Below, in pieces: positions 17,030 through 24,073 of a stretch of DNA of 64,000 bases. The notes below the pieces were generated by a model. The model made no database searches and was not told the origin of the DNA. It saw only the letters and a program-made list of their open reading frames with translations. The translations under genes were made by a program, and so were the position numbers. Position 1 is the first letter of the stretch, and every line of letters starts with the position of its first letter. The stretch comes from NZ13-RE01 sp964612975 (GTDB lineage Bacteria; Dictyoglomota; Dictyoglomia; Dictyoglomales; Dictyoglomaceae), in contig CAZTGC010000007.1 in assembly GCA_964612975.1 (NCBI GenBank), positions 62,001 through 126,000 of the forward strand, in the 5' to 3' direction.

Positions 17030-17569
17030 TTAATACTCTTCTAAAATTACGTTATCAAGATAAATGGTGGTAGCAATACTTTTATCACTTATTTTCCCAA
17101 AATCAAAAACTATTATTTGAGCTTCCTCAGAAGGAGTAAATTCCCAAGTATAGGTTCTCTTTTCAGGAATTAAATTGAAGATACTCTTCACTACAATTTT
17201 CCAAGTCTGATCTTGAATAACCCTCACTTGGATATCCCTTTCTTTGTCAGATTTTGCATCAAAGAGAAGTTTATAAGAGACCCCTTTCTTTATTGGTGTA
17301 TGTTGTCCAAATTGAATATGCCAAAAATCATTTCCGGGATTATTAATTTTTATATAAAATACTCCATCTCTAGCACCATATTCTTCTATTTCTGCAGTCC
17401 CCTGTACTACAAGATACCATGGAGAGGGAGCTTGATATATAACGGAATTCTCAAAGGTACCTAAGGTTTTTACTACCATTGGATTAGCTTGTGAAGAGGA
17501 TTTTTCTCCTTGAATGAAACCTAAAAACAAAAAAATGAAAAGTAAAAATAATATAGAAAATTTTTTCAT
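17030..17569 (-). CDS. Small secreted carbohydrate-binding-module-like protein
   Basis: The start is the ATG at 17567-17569, preceded by AAAGGAG about 10 bases upstream; this gives 179 residues. MKKFSILFLLFIFLFLGFIQ is a signal peptide. The rest is one beta-sandwich-like domain: WYLVVQGTAEIEEYGARDG, DFWHIQFGQHTPIKKGVSYK, LLFDAKSDKERDIQVRV, YTWEFTPSEEAQIIVFDFG and a final IYLDNVILEEY. This sequence of blocks is typical of CBM4/9-type modules attached to glycoside hydrolases, here without a catalytic partner. It may bind polysaccharide at the cell surface. The frame stays open upstream through the N gap, but the ribosome-binding site and signal peptide favour this start. Confidence 0.75.
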   Translation of the reverse strand: MKKFSILFLLFIFLFLGFIQGEKSSSQANPMVVKTLGTFENSVIYQAPSPWYLVVQGTAEIEEYGARDGVFYIKINNPGNDFWHIQFGQHTPIKKGVSYKLLFDAKSDKERDIQVRVIQDQTWKIVVKSIFNLIPEKRTYTWEFTPSEEAQIIVFDFGKISDKSIATTIYLDNVILEEY

Positions 17570-17955
17570 GTTATTAATTCTCCTTTGCAAAAATTTTAGA
17601 AAATNNNNNNNNNNNNNNNNNNNNNNNNNNNNNNNNNNNNNNNNNNNNNNNNNNNNNNNNNNNNNNNNNNNNNNNNNNNNNNNNNNNNNNNNNNNNNNNN
17701 NNNNTAGAAAATTTATCTTCTCACCTCCCAATAAAGAATTTATTTTCCATCAAAATTTTATTGCAACATGCTAATAATTTATACAAATATTGCACAATTT
17801 TATATATTATATATTAAATTTTTTAACCAATTTCAAGTAAGAAGTGCCATGGGATCTATTCAGTTGTCTTATTCCGAAAGAAATGATAAGATACCACTTA
17901 GATAATGGAGTAAAATATAAGGATAGTTATACTCCTTATTAGGAGGTGAAAATAA
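17570..17955. other. Intergenic region with assembly gap
   Basis: Between the CBM-like gene (minus) and the macrodomain gene (plus). 17605-17704 is a run of 100 N. Outside the gap, the minus strand carries GGGAGGTGAGAAG near 17718-17730, which looks like another ribosome-binding site. On the plus side, ATAAGGA (17917-17923) and TCCTTAT (17933-17939) form an inverted repeat just before the macrodomain ribosome-binding site. No other gene is visible. Confidence 0.5.
17605..17704. other. Assembly gap (100 N)
   Basis: Exactly 100 unknown bases, the conventional size for a gap of unknown length. The sequence TAGAAAAT occurs immediately on both sides, so the flanks might actually overlap by 8 bases. 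Removing 108 bases would keep the minus-strand frame open. Confidence 0.9.
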
Positions 17956-18507
17956 ATGGAAGTCATATTTGAAAAGGAGATTCTTGGCGTAAAAATAAAA
18001 GTTATAAAAGGTGATATTACCCAAGAAGATACAGAAGCAATAGTCAATCCTGCTAATAATTATTTAAAACATGGTGGAGGAGTTGCGGGAGCTATAGTAA
18101 GAGTTGGAGGGGAAATTATCCAAAGGGAAAGTGATGAGTATATTCAAAAGCATGGACCTCTCCCTACAGGCGAAGCAACTATTACTTCTGGTGGAAATCT
18201 AAAGGCAAGATATGTCATTCATACTATAGGTCCCAGATGGGGAGAGGGAGATGAGTATAATAAACTTAAAAGGGCAGTCAAAGGCACATTAAAGCTTGCA
18301 GTCGAGAAAAATATTAAAAGTTTAAGTATTCCTGCAATAAGTTGTGGAATTTTTGGCTTTCCTCAGGATTTAGGGACAAAGATAATTGTAGAAACAATAA
18401 TTGATTTTATAAAAAAAGAATTCCATACTTTTGAGGAAGTACATTTAATAGGTATAGGGGAGGATATACCATCACTTTTTGCTAAGAATTTGCAATCTTT
18501 ATCTTAG
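17956..18507 (+). CDS. Macrodomain protein (ADP-ribose / O-acetyl-ADP-ribose hydrolase-like)
   Basis: A 183-residue single macrodomain of the YmdB/MacroD type, which binds ADP-ribose and often removes it from proteins or deacetylates O-acetyl-ADP-ribose. VIKGDITQEDTEAIVNPANN carries the adenine-contacting aspartate and the NPANN motif, HGGGVAGAIVRVGG is the catalytic loop, TGEATITSGGNL and VIHTIGPRW follow, and SIPAISCGIFGFP is the phosphate-binding loop. All hallmark residues are present, so it should be active. AGGAGGTG sits 7 bases before the ATG. It ends inside the 3' end of the convergent MFS gene (26-bp overlap). Confidence 0.92.
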   Translation: MEVIFEKEILGVKIKVIKGDITQEDTEAIVNPANNYLKHGGGVAGAIVRVGGEIIQRESDEYIQKHGPLPTGEATITSGGNLKARYVIHTIGPRWGEGDEYNKLKRAVKGTLKLAVEKNIKSLSIPAISCGIFGFPQDLGTKIIVETIIDFIKKEFHTFEEVHLIGIGEDIPSLFAKNLQSLS

Positions 18508-19726
18508 AATATATTTTCTCTTTTAGATCAGGTAATCTTAAATAATATATTAAAGAACTTATAATGCAAACTATTCCTCCTAATAAAACAGTGTTTGATG
18601 GTCCTAATAATTTTCCAGCTAATCCCCCAATATAGCTACCAATAGGCATGGCACCCATAAAAAATGTCACATAAAAACTCACAACTCTTCCCCTTACATG
18701 ATCATCTATAATACTTTGGACTAAAGTATTACTACAAACTGCATTTAACATAAAACTCATACCTACCATAACCAAAGTAAAGATAGAGAAAATTATATTT
18801 CTTGAGAAGGAGAAAAGAATGAGTCCGAAACCAGCAGAACATAATGCATAAACAATAATATTTTCAATACCCTTTATACTTTTTCTTCCCGCAAGGTATA
18901 AGGCTCCAATTAAAGCCCCACACCCTACACCACTCATAAGAAATCCTAAGGTTTCAGAACCTCCCCTAAGAATTTCTGAGGCGAAAATGGGCATAAGTAC
19001 ACTATAGGATGAAGATATAAGACTGGAGATAAAAATAAATATTAATACATTTTTTACTACAATTGAATTAAAAGAATAATAAAAGCCCTCTTTAAAATCT
19101 TGCAAAATACTATTTTGAGATTTTACAGGTTTTGCATTATTTAGCCTCATTAAAAGCAATACAAAAATTACAGCAAAATATGTTATTGCGTTAATTAAAA
19201 AACATATTCCCTCTCCCATTATGGCAACTAAAATACCACTTATCATCGGACCAATTAATCTTGCACTATTAAACAAAAGAGAATTTAGGGCGATAGCATT
19301 TACTAAATCTTCTTTTCTTTCTACCATTTCTATAACAAAAGATTGTCGGGTTGGTGCATCTATAGAATTTACTATTCCAAGGAAAAGACTTAATAATAAA
19401 ATTTGATAGATCTCTATTCTATTAGAGAGAGTTAAAATTGAGAGTATAAAGGCTTGAAATAATAATAGAAATTGAGTAAGGATCAAAATCCTATGTTTGC
19501 TAAATCTATCTAAAAATACACCTGTAAAAGGAGATATAACAAGATTAGGAATTTGGCTTAAGAAAGCAGTTGTACCTAAAACTATTGTGGAATTTGAAAT
19601 ACGATAGACTAACCAGCTCATGGCAGTTTGTTGCATCCAAGTTCCAATTAGTGATATTGCTTGTCCACTAAAAAACAATCGAAAGTTTCGACTTCTTAAA
19701 GCCCGAAATAATCCTTCCATAACCAT
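18482..19726 (-). CDS. MFS transporter (EntS/MFS_3-like exporter)
   Basis: A 12-segment major-facilitator protein of about 415 residues. The N-terminus FRALRSRNFRLFFSGQAISL, followed by IGTWMQQTAMSWLVYR, is the signature of the EntS-like MFS_3 group of drug or siderophore exporters. LDRFSKHRILILTQF is the motif-A loop between helices 2 and 3, and DAPTRQSFVIEMVERKEDL is another conserved block. The substrate is unknown. An in-frame ATG lies at 19741, but neither has a Shine-Dalgarno. I prefer the ATG at 19726 because an extended -10 (TGATATATT, 19732-19740) ends 5 nt upstream, again suggesting a leaderless start. The 3' end overlaps the macrodomain gene. Confidence 0.85.
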   Translation of the reverse strand: MVMEGLFRALRSRNFRLFFSGQAISLIGTWMQQTAMSWLVYRISNSTIVLGTTAFLSQIPNLVISPFTGVFLDRFSKHRILILTQFLLLFQAFILSILTLSNRIEIYQILLLSLFLGIVNSIDAPTRQSFVIEMVERKEDLVNAIALNSLLFNSARLIGPMISGILVAIMGEGICFLINAITYFAVIFVLLLMRLNNAKPVKSQNSILQDFKEGFYYSFNSIVVKNVLIFIFISSLISSSYSVLMPIFASEILRGGSETLGFLMSGVGCGALIGALYLAGRKSIKGIENIIVYALCSAGFGLILFSFSRNIIFSIFTLVMVGMSFMLNAVCSNTLVQSIIDDHVRGRVVSFYVTFFMGAMPIGSYIGGLAGKLLGPSNTVLLGGIVCIISSLIYYLRLPDLKEKIYSKIKIANS

Positions 19727-19789
19727 TTCAGAATATATCATTACAAATTTAATAAAAAATTAGATAGGAAGAATCTATTTGGAAAATTC

Positions 19790-20440
19790 TTACATGGGAA
19801 TTTCTCTAAAGATATAGCTCATAAAATAGATCCCAAAAATTAAAAGAAAAACTGAGGAAAAGTATAAAATATATTTATATACTTTTCTCCAAAAGGGAAG
19901 AGAAAGACTTTGCCCAATAAGTCCTATAAATATATACCAAACATAATCTGATAAAATATGTCCCATATAAAAACTTAGAATTCCAATTACAAAATAGTTT
20001 TTTGCCTGAGCTATAAAGGAAACTCCAATAGTGAGCCACCAAAGAAGCCAATAAGGATTTGCAAGAGAGGTTAATGCTCCTGTAAGAATTAAAGAAGGAT
20101 TAAAGTTATAAATTTGGGTGGGAGGGTCTAAAGAATTCTTTAAAATAGAAATCCTGTTTTTAGCAATATCTAAAAGAAGGCTTATTCCCATATAGATTAA
20201 AAATATACTTCCTATGAAACTAAGGGCTTTAATAAAAATAGGAGTTTTTAATATTGGCTGAAAACCTAAAAGAAGTGAGATTAAAAGAACCCCTTCTAAA
20301 ATTGCATGCCCCGAAATAATCTCTAAAGCTTTCTTCCAACCACCTATACTACTTTTTGTCAAGACTAAAGTCATTAAAGGCCCAGGAGTAGAAGCCCCAG
20401 AGAATCCCACCAAAAAACTTGTAATAAATAATGTTATAAT
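19790..20440 (-). CDS. LysE/RhtB-family amino-acid exporter, probable ATT start
   Basis: An inner-membrane exporter of the LysE superfamily with about six membrane segments. SFLVGFSGASTPGPLMTLVL is the diagnostic first helix with the G-x-x-PGP motif, and ALTSLANPYWLLWW is the second conserved block. The first canonical start (TTG, 20413) would cut away half of helix 1 and has no ribosome-binding site. The frame is open upstream and encodes IITLFITSF. GGGAG at 20447-20451 lies 6 bases before an ATT codon at 20438-20440, which I take as the start (216 residues). The promoter at 20473-20481 fits a 26-nt leader. The cargo amino acid is unknown. Confidence 0.8.
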   Translation of the reverse strand: MITLFITSFLVGFSGASTPGPLMTLVLTKSSIGGWKKALEIISGHAILEGVLLISLLLGFQPILKTPIFIKALSFIGSIFLIYMGISLLLDIAKNRISILKNSLDPPTQIYNFNPSLILTGALTSLANPYWLLWWLTIGVSFIAQAKNYFVIGILSFYMGHILSDYVWYIFIGLIGQSLSLPFWRKVYKYILYFSSVFLLIFGIYFMSYIFREIPM

Positions 20441-20472
20441 TTGCTTCTCCCAAAAGATAAAATCTTGAATTA

Positions 20473-20481
20473 ATTATATCA
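20473..20481 (-). promoter_or_regulatory. Extended -10 promoter of the LysE-family gene
   Basis: The minus strand reads TGATATAAT. The predicted transcription start is near 20466, giving a short leader that contains the GGGAG ribosome-binding site at 20447-20451. Confidence 0.55.
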
Positions 20482-20496
20482 TAAATTAAATTCCCC

Positions 20497-20525
20497 TTGA
20501 CAGTTTTATTTTTTCAATATAAAAT
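20497..20525 (+). promoter_or_regulatory. Promoter of the lacI-type regulator gene
   Basis: TTGACA (20497-20502), a 17-bp spacer and TAAAAT (20520-20525) make a near-consensus sigma-70 promoter. The predicted start near 20532 leaves a leader of about 26 nt that contains the operator at 20538-20555. Confidence 0.7.
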
Positions 20526-20537
20526 CTGAAATAGAAT

Positions 20538-20555
20538 AACTTAAACGGTTAAGTT
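20538..20555 (+). promoter_or_regulatory. LacI-type operator upstream of the regulator gene
   Basis: AACTTAAACGGTTAAGTT is an 18-bp palindrome with one mismatched pair around a central CG. It lies just downstream of the predicted start site and 3 bp before the ATG, taking the place of a ribosome-binding site. It matches the perfect palindrome before the GH94 gene, so it probably mediates autorepression. Confidence 0.75.
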
Positions 20556-20558
20556 AAT

Positions 20559-21575
20559 ATGAAGAAGCTTAAAAACAGACTTACAATTAATGATATCGCT
20601 AAACTTGCTGGTGTCTCTAAGGGGGCTGTTTCATATGTGTTAAACAATAAACAAGGAGTAAGCGAAGAAGTTAGAGATAGGGTTTTAAGAGTTATAGAAG
20701 AGTATGGATACAGACCTAATAAATTAGCTCAAGCTTTAGCAGGAAAAAAAACAAATTTTATAGCTCTTGTGATACCTGATATAAGTGATGTGTTTTACGC
20801 GAAAATTATTAAAGGAGTTGAAATAACTTTAAGTAAAAATGGATATTTTTTAAATCTTTATAGTACTCATGCAAACCCTGAAAAGGAGCAAGAGGTTTTT
20901 GATTTTCTAAATACTGGTTTTGTGGAGGGAGCTATAGTTATGGTATATCATCTTGAAAAGGACTTTATAGATAAAATAATTGATCTAAAAATTCCCTGTG
21001 TTTTTATAGGTTATCCTTATGGGGATGATAAAATTTACTCTCTTGCAGTAGATAATGAAGAGGGAGGATTTAAGGCGACAGAATATCTCATATCCTTAGG
21101 ACATAAAAAGATTGTCTTTATTCATGGATCAAAAGAGGCATGGGATAGTGAGTTTAGGTTTAGAGGTTATTTAAAAGCCTTAGAAAAATATAATCTTCCC
21201 TTTAATGAGAAACTGGTTTTAAGGGGGGATTTTACAAGAGAAGGGGGATATAGAGCTGTAAAAGAGTTTTTGAGGGTTTCGGAAGAGTTTACAGCTATTT
21301 TTTCTGCAAACGACCATATGGCCTTTGGTGCTATAAAGGCTTTAAAGGAGGAGGGACTGAAAGTTCCAGAAGATATATCAATTATGGGTTTTGACAATAT
21401 AGAAGCAAGTGCACTAAGCAATCCACCTCTTAATACAATAATGCAACCTATTTATCAATTAGGAGAAATGTCTGCTAAAATTCTTTTGAGACTCCTTTCA
21501 GGAGAAAATTTAGAACAAAAAAAGTATCTTTTAAAAACTCAATTAATTGAAAGAAAATCTTGTAGAAAGATTTAG
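20559..21575 (+). CDS. LacI-family transcription regulator of the glucan locus
   Basis: The 338-residue protein has the LacI layout. The helix-turn-helix is LTINDIAKLAGVSKGAVSYV, followed by the hinge region YGYRPNKLAQALAGKKT, then a periplasmic-binding-protein-like effector domain starting FIALVIPDISDVFYAKIIKG, with NDHMAFGAIKALKEEGL and ISIMGFDNIEASALSNPPLN as late conserved blocks. It should repress the locus until an oligosaccharide is bound, as is usual for the family. Copies of its likely operator lie before its own gene and before the GH94 gene. There is no Shine-Dalgarno before the ATG because the operator occupies that space, so translation may be weak. The GH94 gene follows 73 bp downstream. 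Confidence 0.93.
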   Translation: MKKLKNRLTINDIAKLAGVSKGAVSYVLNNKQGVSEEVRDRVLRVIEEYGYRPNKLAQALAGKKTNFIALVIPDISDVFYAKIIKGVEITLSKNGYFLNLYSTHANPEKEQEVFDFLNTGFVEGAIVMVYHLEKDFIDKIIDLKIPCVFIGYPYGDDKIYSLAVDNEEGGFKATEYLISLGHKKIVFIHGSKEAWDSEFRFRGYLKALEKYNLPFNEKLVLRGDFTREGGYRAVKEFLRVSEEFTAIFSANDHMAFGAIKALKEEGLKVPEDISIMGFDNIEASALSNPPLNTIMQPIYQLGEMSAKILLRLLSGENLEQKKYLLKTQLIERKSCRKI

Positions 21576-21620
21576 AAATTTCTTTATAGTTTTTAATTTA
21601 ATGTGGATTATTGTTTAAAA

Positions 21621-21634
21621 CTTAACCGGTTAAG
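21621..21634 (+). promoter_or_regulatory. LacI-type operator before the GH94 gene
   Basis: CTTAACCGGTTAAG is a perfect 14-bp palindrome with the central CCGG typical of LacI-family operators. It lies 14 bp before the ATG of the phosphorylase and just upstream of the ribosome-binding site AAAGGAGAG. A possible -10 (TTTAAA, 21614-21619) abuts it. Repression here would control the whole downstream transport and hydrolase cluster. Confidence 0.8.
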
Positions 21635-21648
21635 AAAGGAGAGAAAAA

Positions 21649-24012
21649 ATGGAGAGATTCTTTGAAACAAAATATAGTTATTTTAAAAATGATGGAAGAG
21701 AATATGTTATTAAGACTCCAAAAACTCCAAGACCCTGGACAAATGTGATATCCAATGGTGATTATGGGGTAGTGGTCTCGAGTACGGGATCTTCTTATAG
21801 TTTTAGGACTCATGCTTCTTTAAATAGAATAACTCGATGGAATCAGGATTTAATAAGAGATGATTGGGGAAAATATATTTATATAAGGGATAATGAGGAT
21901 GGAGATTTTTGGTCCATTCCTTGGAAACCAGTATGTAAAGATTATGAGGATTTTGAACTTATTCATGGTATTGGTTATTCTATATTTAATACAGAATACT
22001 ACGGGATAAAAACAGAATTAACCCTATTTGTGCCTTTAGAAGATCCAGTTGAAATCTGGCTTTTGAAAGTTAAAAATGAATCCTCTCAAATTAGAAATAT
22101 ATCGCTATTTACATATTTAGAATGGAATTTAGGAGGAGCTCCTGATTGGCATAGAGAATTCCATAAAACTTTTATAGAAACATATTTTAATAAAGATGGG
22201 AATTATATATTTTCTAAAAAGAGACTTTGGGAAATTCCCAATAAAAAGGGACAACATTGGAATAGGGATTGGGAATATACAGCTTTTCATTGGGTAAACC
22301 TTTCTGTTAGTGAAGCAGAGGGATCCAAAGAGGAATTTATTGGACTCTATGGGGATTTAAAATTTCCAAAAGCTCTTATTGAAGGTAAATTAACAAACAC
22401 CTTTGGTAAATGGGAAGATGATATTGCATCTTTGAAGGTAAATCTTACCCTTAATCCTTCTGAAGAAAAGATTCTTATTTTTGCTTTAGGGGCTATAAAA
22501 AATGATTCTAATGAATCCATAGATAAAATAATAGAAAAATACAACTCCAAGGAAAAAGTAGAGAAAGCCTTAGAGGATATAAGGGAAAGATGGAATGAGC
22601 TCCTTTCGAAATCCCTTGTGGAAACTCCTGATCCTGCTTTTAATATAATGAATAATTATTGGCTTAAATATCAAGCAATTTCGGGAAGGCTTTGGGCAAG
22701 AACTGCCTATTATCAATTAGGAGGGGCCTATGGTTTTAGAGATCAACTTCAGGATAGTCAAATATTTTTGTACTTAGATCCTGAAAAAACTCTAAAACAA
22801 ATTAGACTTCATGCAAGCCATCAGTTTTCTAACGGATATGTATATCATTGGTGGCATCCTATAAGTGAAATAGGACATGTAAATGAGATCTCTGATAATA
22901 GGTTATGGCTTCCCTACTTGGTTATTAGATATTTAAAAAATACTAATGATTGGAATTCCCTTAAAGAAAAAATACCTTATTTAGATGAAGGAGAAGGTAC
23001 CTTATATGAACATTGTTGTAAGGCTATAGATTTGAGTTTGACAAAATTTAGTGAGAGAGGTCTCCCTCTTATAGGGGATGGAGATTGGAATGATGGAATG
23101 AATGCTATTGGAACCCAAGGAAAAGGTGAAAGTATATGGCTTGGTCATTTTCTCCATGGAATATTAAAGAATTTTGTCAAAATATGTGAGAAGGAAGAAG
23201 ACTATGAGAGGAAAGGTTATTACTTAAAAAGGGCAGAAGAGCTTAAAGAAGCAATAAATAAATATGGTTGGGATGGAGAGTGGTTTATAAGAGCTTTTAA
23301 AGATAATGGAGAACCTGTAGGAAGTAGTAGTTGTAAAGAGGGTAAAATTTTTTTAAATGCTCAAACTTGGGCTATTCTTGAAGATTCTACCTCTGAAGAA
23401 AGGAAGAAATTAGCCTACGAATCGGCTAAAAAATATCTTTATAGAGAATATGGACCTTTACTTCTATATCCTGCTTATACTTCTCCAGATCCAGAAATAG
23501 GCTATCTTACTAGGTATGCTCCTGGAGTAAGAGAAAATGGAGGACTTTATACTCATGCGGGATGTTGGGCAGTTTTGGCTTCTTGTAAAATGAAGGACCA
23601 TGAAGCTTATAAAATCTACAAAAGTTTTATGCCTATTTATAGAGGAATGGATCCTGATCTTTATAAAGTGGAACCTTATGTAACCTGTGGTAATGTAGAT
23701 GGTCCTGACTCGAAATATTTTGGAAGGGGTGGATGGAGTTGGTATACAGGTTCTGCTACCTGGTATTTTATTTGTGCCCTAGAAGGAATTTTGGGAATTA
23801 TTCCCACTTGGGATGGTTTAAAAATTTCTCCTAATATTCCTGAGGATTGGGAAGAGGTAAAGATAAAAAGGTTATTTAGAGGAAAGATTTATGAGATTCA
23901 TATTAAGAAAAAAGGAGGGTTTGAAATATTTGTAGAAGGAGAAAAAGCTAAAGGAGATCTTGTTAATTATCAAGGTGATAAAAAGGTGGTGAAAGTAGAG
24001 GTTTATATTTAA
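21649..24012 (+). CDS. GH94-family glycoside phosphorylase (beta-glucan oligosaccharide phosphorylase)
   Basis: The 787-residue cytosolic enzyme belongs to GH94, which cleaves beta-glucosidic bonds with inorganic phosphate to give alpha-glucose-1-phosphate. The N-terminal beta-domain includes TNVISNGDYGVVVSSTGSSY. The barrel has YQLGGAYGFRDQLQDSQIFL and the acid motif GDGDWNDGMN at 476-485, followed by GKGESIWLGHFL. RYAPGVRENGGLYTHAG and FGRGGWSWYTGSA are late conserved blocks. These match the branch related to the GH94 part of cyclic beta-1,2-glucan synthases at least as well as cellobiose phosphorylases. Together with its neighbours this suggests action on beta-1,2-linked oligosaccharides; cellobiose remains an alternative. 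The ribosome-binding site is AAAGGAGAG, and the gene is controlled by the operator just upstream. Confidence 0.87.
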   Translation: MERFFETKYSYFKNDGREYVIKTPKTPRPWTNVISNGDYGVVVSSTGSSYSFRTHASLNRITRWNQDLIRDDWGKYIYIRDNEDGDFWSIPWKPVCKDYEDFELIHGIGYSIFNTEYYGIKTELTLFVPLEDPVEIWLLKVKNESSQIRNISLFTYLEWNLGGAPDWHREFHKTFIETYFNKDGNYIFSKKRLWEIPNKKGQHWNRDWEYTAFHWVNLSVSEAEGSKEEFIGLYGDLKFPKALIEGKLTNTFGKWEDDIASLKVNLTLNPSEEKILIFALGAIKNDSNESIDKIIEKYNSKEKVEKALEDIRERWNELLSKSLVETPDPAFNIMNNYWLKYQAISGRLWARTAYYQLGGAYGFRDQLQDSQIFLYLDPEKTLKQIRLHASHQFSNGYVYHWWHPISEIGHVNEISDNRLWLPYLVIRYLKNTNDWNSLKEKIPYLDEGEGTLYEHCCKAIDLSLTKFSERGLPLIGDGDWNDGMNAIGTQGKGESIWLGHFLHGILKNFVKICEKEEDYERKGYYLKRAEELKEAINKYGWDGEWFIRAFKDNGEPVGSSSCKEGKIFLNAQTWAILEDSTSEERKKLAYESAKKYLYREYGPLLLYPAYTSPDPEIGYLTRYAPGVRENGGLYTHAGCWAVLASCKMKDHEAYKIYKSFMPIYRGMDPDLYKVEPYVTCGNVDGPDSKYFGRGGWSWYTGSATWYFICALEGILGIIPTWDGLKISPNIPEDWEEVKIKRLFRGKIYEIHIKKKGGFEIFVEGEKAKGDLVNYQGDKKVVKVEVYI

Positions 24013-24073
24013 AGGGGGTGAGAAAAATTAAAAATTTTCTCTTTTTTAAATATATAAAAGGGGAGGTTTTAGT

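Noticed and set aside
17705..17731. N-terminal extension of the CBM-like protein across the N gap
   Set aside because: The signal peptide and AAAGGAG site at 17569 mark the true start; the extension contains unknown bases.
21649..24012. Calling the GH94 enzyme cellobiose phosphorylase outright
   Set aside because: The DWNDGMN and GKGESIWLG blocks fit the beta-1,2-glucan branch as well or better, and the locus context argues for beta-1,2 substrates; specificity left open.
24017..24050. AT-rich hairpin (GAGAAAA ... TTTTCTC) between the GH94 and GH144-type genes as a terminator
   Set aside because: The stem is only A-T rich with weak stability; read-through into the GH144-type gene is expected.
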